Source of the DNA: Candidatus Pacearchaeota archaeon
Lineage (GTDB): Archaea > Nanobdellota > Nanobdellia > Pacearchaeales > GW2011-AR1
Length of the DNA stretch: 8,428 nucleotides
Assembly (NCBI GenBank): GCA_002688875.1
Contig: NZDU01000002.1
Span: 1 to 8,428 of the forward strand
Direction: 5' to 3'
Below the pieces are notes generated by a model that ran no database searches, was not told the origin of the DNA, and saw only the letters and a list, made by a program, of their open reading frames with translations. A program made the position numbers and the translations under genes. Numbering within the stretch: position 1 is the first letter of the stretch; each line of letters opens with the position of its first letter. Below, piece by piece: positions 6,513 to 8,428 of this stretch.

Positions 6513-8015
6513 TTATCTTGAAACTTTAAATGTCCAATTTTCATCAAAATATTGAACGGTTTCACCAGCAGTTCCACTACCACTAACTACTTTAAAAAGT
6601 ACCCGATAAAATCTTTCGGACTGCAATCCGTTCATCCACAAATTGAAATAATTTCCTGTTGAATCACAACTTACCTTTGAACCACTACCAAATGGAATAA
6701 TAACATCTTCAGTATGTGCATCTCTAATAGAATAATATGTACTACCACTTGGTAAAGTCTTTACTGTTAAATAATCTGATGTGGTGGAAAATGTTTTAAC
6801 TGGATATCTTTCTCTACCAACTACCCTAAACTTTGTCTTTGAAGTTTCTTGATACTCTGGTCTAACCCCTTTCATATAAAGAATCATATCTTCAACATCA
6901 GTATTAGAAAGTGCAGATAAAGACCCCGTTGTCCAAGTAGAATCATCCCATTCAACTTCTAATTTTGGTTGAAAAACAGTATGTGTTTCTCTTGAAAAGA
7001 ATTTAAAATTTCCATAATGTGTATTATTCCCCTCTTCAACAGTAGTATCTAAATTTCCAACACTCCCACTTCTTTTTAATATAAACCCTTCATTTGGAAC
7101 TGTACTATCTACCCATTTATTAACAATATCAGTCACATCCATTCTAACATCAGTAGGTTCATTTGTAAAAGATTGAGAAGCTTCATATCCACTTCCAGTA
7201 TACCAAGTCCCCCCACCTGGAGGTAAAGTAACAGCTAAATCAGTTCCATTCTCTAAAGCTTTAGTTTTATCTCCACTAAATTCAAATACTACAGAAGATG
7301 ATCCTGCTGATAAATTTGCAATAGTACCAGCTATACTTCCAGATAATATTAAATAAGCAGGATCTGAACCAGAAGCCTCAACAACTATCGGTAATCCATG
7401 TAAAGAACTATTATCATTAATTGCACTCTCTAAATTTGCAACAGAACTACCAGTTGTTGATCCAGATGTTACAAATATTTGAGTGGAACTATCGTTAAAT
7501 ACAGCTGTTGAACCACTTACAAATGTAAAATCAACTCCACCAATATTAAATTCTTGGTTCGCATAATCTCCTTCATTAACTATTAGAGTTCCACTTGCAT
7601 AAGAATCTCCAGCAAGAGTAGTATAACTTCCAGTCCAAGAAGTTGCAGTATCATTATCATCTTTATAATTCCAACTTACTCCGTCCTCAATAATAGGAGC
7701 ACTATCTAATCTACCAGATCCCATATCCCAACTTTGACTAACTGGATATCCATATAAAGTTTGTTCTACATTTAATTCTTCTGAACCTGCATCATAAAGA
7801 TTAAGATAATATTTTGGATTAGATATAGTTCCATTAGATATCGAAGAAGAAATATCTGTTAAATCAAATTTAATCAATACTCTTGAAACTCTAATAGTTG
7901 AAGCATCACTACCACGATCTTTTCGTATTTCAAGAATTTCATCTAGCCCAGAATTTAAACTTTTACTTACTTGATATAATGTTGTATCTTTTGTTACAAA
8001 TTCAAAATAATGCAT
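6513..8015 (-). CDS. Virion structural protein, DNRLRE-like fibre/baseplate family with an inserted module
   Basis: 500 residues, with the start fixed by GGAGGA 8 bases upstream. The N-terminus resembles the DNRLRE beta-sandwich family: a Lys-Asp-Thr-Thr-Leu-Tyr strand, then NSGLDEILEI (21-30) and a VLIKFDL strand (46-52). It continues with YPVSQSWDMGSGR (90-102), GVSW (112-115), GGGTWYTG (267-274), then DVTDIVNKWV (293-302) and GFILKR (310-315), the usual elements of this fold. The last 120 residues (TYYSIRDAHTED, then SCDSTGNYFNLWMN, ending FKVSR) match my memory of a virion protein encoded near gp6 in marine T4-like phages. There is no signal peptide or membrane segment. Residues about 132-262 look like an extra domain rich in Ser, Gly and Thr. 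Its position after gp6 suggests a baseplate-attached or short-fibre protein. Virion role is likely; exact position in the particle is inferred. Confidence 0.88.
   Translation of the reverse strand: MHYFEFVTKDTTLYQVSKSLNSGLDEILEIRKDRGSDASTIRVSRVLIKFDLTDISSSISNGTISNPKYYLNLYDAGSEELNVEQTLYGYPVSQSWDMGSGRLDSAPIIEDGVSWNYKDDNDTATSWTGSYTTLAGDSYASGTLIVNEGDYANQEFNIGGVDFTFVSGSTAVFNDSSTQIFVTSGSTTGSSVANLESAINDNSSLHGLPIVVEASGSDPAYLILSGSIAGTIANLSAGSSSVVFEFSGDKTKALENGTDLAVTLPPGGGTWYTGSGYEASQSFTNEPTDVRMDVTDIVNKWVDSTVPNEGFILKRSGSVGNLDTTVEEGNNTHYGNFKFFSRETHTVFQPKLEVEWDDSTWTTGSLSALSNTDVEDMILYMKGVRPEYQETSKTKFRVVGRERYPVKTFSTTSDYLTVKTLPSGSTYYSIRDAHTEDVIIPFGSGSKVSCDSTGNYFNLWMNGLQSERFYRVLFKVVSGSGTAGETVQYFDENWTFKVSR
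7230..7622 (-). other. Inserted Ser/Gly/Thr-rich beta module within the DNRLRE-like protein
   Basis: This encodes residues about 132-262 of the 500-residue virion protein. It separates two parts of the DNRLRE-type fold that I expect to be nearly adjacent: GVSW and SWTG before it, GGGTWYTG after it. The module has GTLIVNEGDYANQEFNIGG, FVSGST, a helix-like VANLESAIN (192-200), then VEASG, YLILSGS and GTIANLSAGS. That order (beta strands, an ANL-x-x-AIN helix, beta strands with a G-x-I-A-N turn) recurs in phage tail and fibre proteins. Boundaries are approximate and were set by eye. Confidence 0.55.
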
Positions 8016-8428
8016 TAGCTCTCTCCTCCAGTACTATCCCCCTTAACCCTACCTTCAATATCTTGATTTGGAAATTTAAGTTCAAATATAGCTGGATCAA
8101 CGGACGGATAAATTACTCCGTTTTTTATAGCTGATTGTATATTAAAAATATTTCCTGAATACCCTTCAACTTGACTGTATTTATTATATACAACTACTGG
8201 CAAACTATTTGGATTATTAGCTTCTGGAGGAACAACTGCTGCTACTCCTTCGGCAAAAGAAATTTGTTGTGCTAAATCTACAATAACAATTGGTTGATTA
8301 ATTTGCCACCTATCAATGTTGAAAAATTGTTTTACTTTTTCTATACACCTTAAAATTACTTCTTGTTTATTATATCCAGACTTCGTAATAATTGAAAATT
8401 TAACCCCAATATTAATAACCCAAGCATC
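8015..8428 (-). CDS. gp6: Baseplate wedge protein gp6 (T4-like), C-terminal fragment
   Basis: The frame is open from the right edge of the window to a TAA at 8017-8015, giving 137 residues with no in-window start, so this is the 3' part of a larger gene (T4 gp6 is about 660 residues). In T4, gp6 is a core wedge subunit that links neighbouring wedges into the baseplate ring around the hub. Seen here: residues 1-60 have an alpha/beta pattern with WQINQP; then EGVAAVVPP, a GYSGN turn, and the diagnostic end with NGVIYP, SVDP, IFELKFP and GRV. I recognise this ending from gp6 of marine T4-like phages. A TTG at 8203 could be mistaken for a start, but the conserved family sequence continues upstream of it. 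The last codons double as the ribosome binding site of the next gene, and its stop codon overlaps that gene's ATG by one base. The identification is from memory of the family, not from a search. Confidence 0.9.
   Translation of the reverse strand, partial: DAWVINIGVKFSIITKSGYNKQEVILRCIEKVKQFFNIDRWQINQPIVIVDLAQQISFAEGVAAVVPPEANNPNSLPVVVYNKYSQVEGYSGNIFNIQSAIKNGVIYPSVDPAIFELKFPNQDIEGRVKGDSTGGES
8021..8029 (-). promoter_or_regulatory. Strong Shine-Dalgarno site for the 500-residue virion protein
   Basis: The minus strand reads GGAGGAGAG here. The GGAGGA core ends 8 bases before the ATG at 8015. It lies inside the last codons of gp6 (Gly-Gly-Glu). The junction is TAATG, so the stop and start share one base. 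This is the strongest ribosome binding site in the window and fixes the start of the downstream gene. It suggests translational coupling and high expression. Confidence 0.85.

Noticed and set aside
6509..6516. GATAAATA on the minus strand next to the start of the 299-residue gene as a late promoter variant
   Set aside because: It has one mismatch and runs into the ATG itself, leaving no room for a leader.
7898..8134. Plus-strand reading frame of 78 codons
   Set aside because: It is antisense to the end of gp6 and the start of the DNRLRE-like gene, both strongly supported, and resembles no known protein.
8015..8203. A separate small 62-residue gene starting at TTG 8203
   Set aside because: The same frame stays open to the window edge and the upstream residues continue the gp6 family sequence, so the TTG is an internal leucine codon.
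1..8428. CRISPR array, tRNA, integrase, defence genes or rho-independent terminators
   Set aside because: I saw no spaced direct repeats, no cloverleaf-like segment, no catalytic-protein motifs and no GC-rich hairpin followed by a T run in the short gaps between genes.

Overview
The window is a stretch of the structural (baseplate/tail) gene cluster of a T4-like myovirus. Every recognisable gene is on the minus strand, so it reads from position 8428 down to 1. The DNA is AT-rich, genes are packed with gaps of 11 bases or less or short overlaps, and there is no tRNA, rRNA, integrase, IS element or CRISPR. The anchor is the fragment at the right edge: its end (motif YPSVDP, then IFELKFP and GRV) is the C-terminus of the T4 gp6 baseplate wedge family in the form I know from marine T4-like phages of cyanobacteria and SAR11. 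Several later genes also resemble virion proteins of those phages, so a marine T4-like phage is the best guess. The host cannot be told from this window.

Layout in transcription order: (1) C-terminal 137 residues of gp6, 8428-8015. (2) A 500-residue DNRLRE-type virion protein with an inserted module, 8015-6513. (3) A 299-residue coiled-coil protein ending in an Ig-like domain, 6509-5610. (4) A 371-residue protein with an N-terminal Kre9/KNH-like beta domain and three ChW-like (Trp/Gly) repeats, 5606-4491. (5) A 275-residue protein whose C-terminal beta domain carries an Arg/Trp-rich loop, 4498-3671. (6) A 512-residue protein with a phage-specific N-terminal half, a second Kre9/KNH-like domain and an Ig-like domain, 3659-2121. 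(7) The first 705 residues of a large protein with three PKD domains and a conserved phage structural region, 2116-1, running off the left edge.

The genes look like one late transcription unit. Stop and start codons touch or nearly touch, ribosome binding sites lie in the end of the preceding gene, and one exact T4-type late promoter octamer (TATAAATA) sits just upstream of the last gene. The genes following gp6 carry at least five different beta-sandwich or adhesive domain types (DNRLRE, Ig, Kre9/KNH, ChW, PKD). By inference they form peripheral baseplate or tail decorations that contact the host surface, attached to a conserved wedge core. No enzyme, defence system or non-phage pathway is visible. 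The unusual content is the density and reuse of these domains rather than a new catalytic system.
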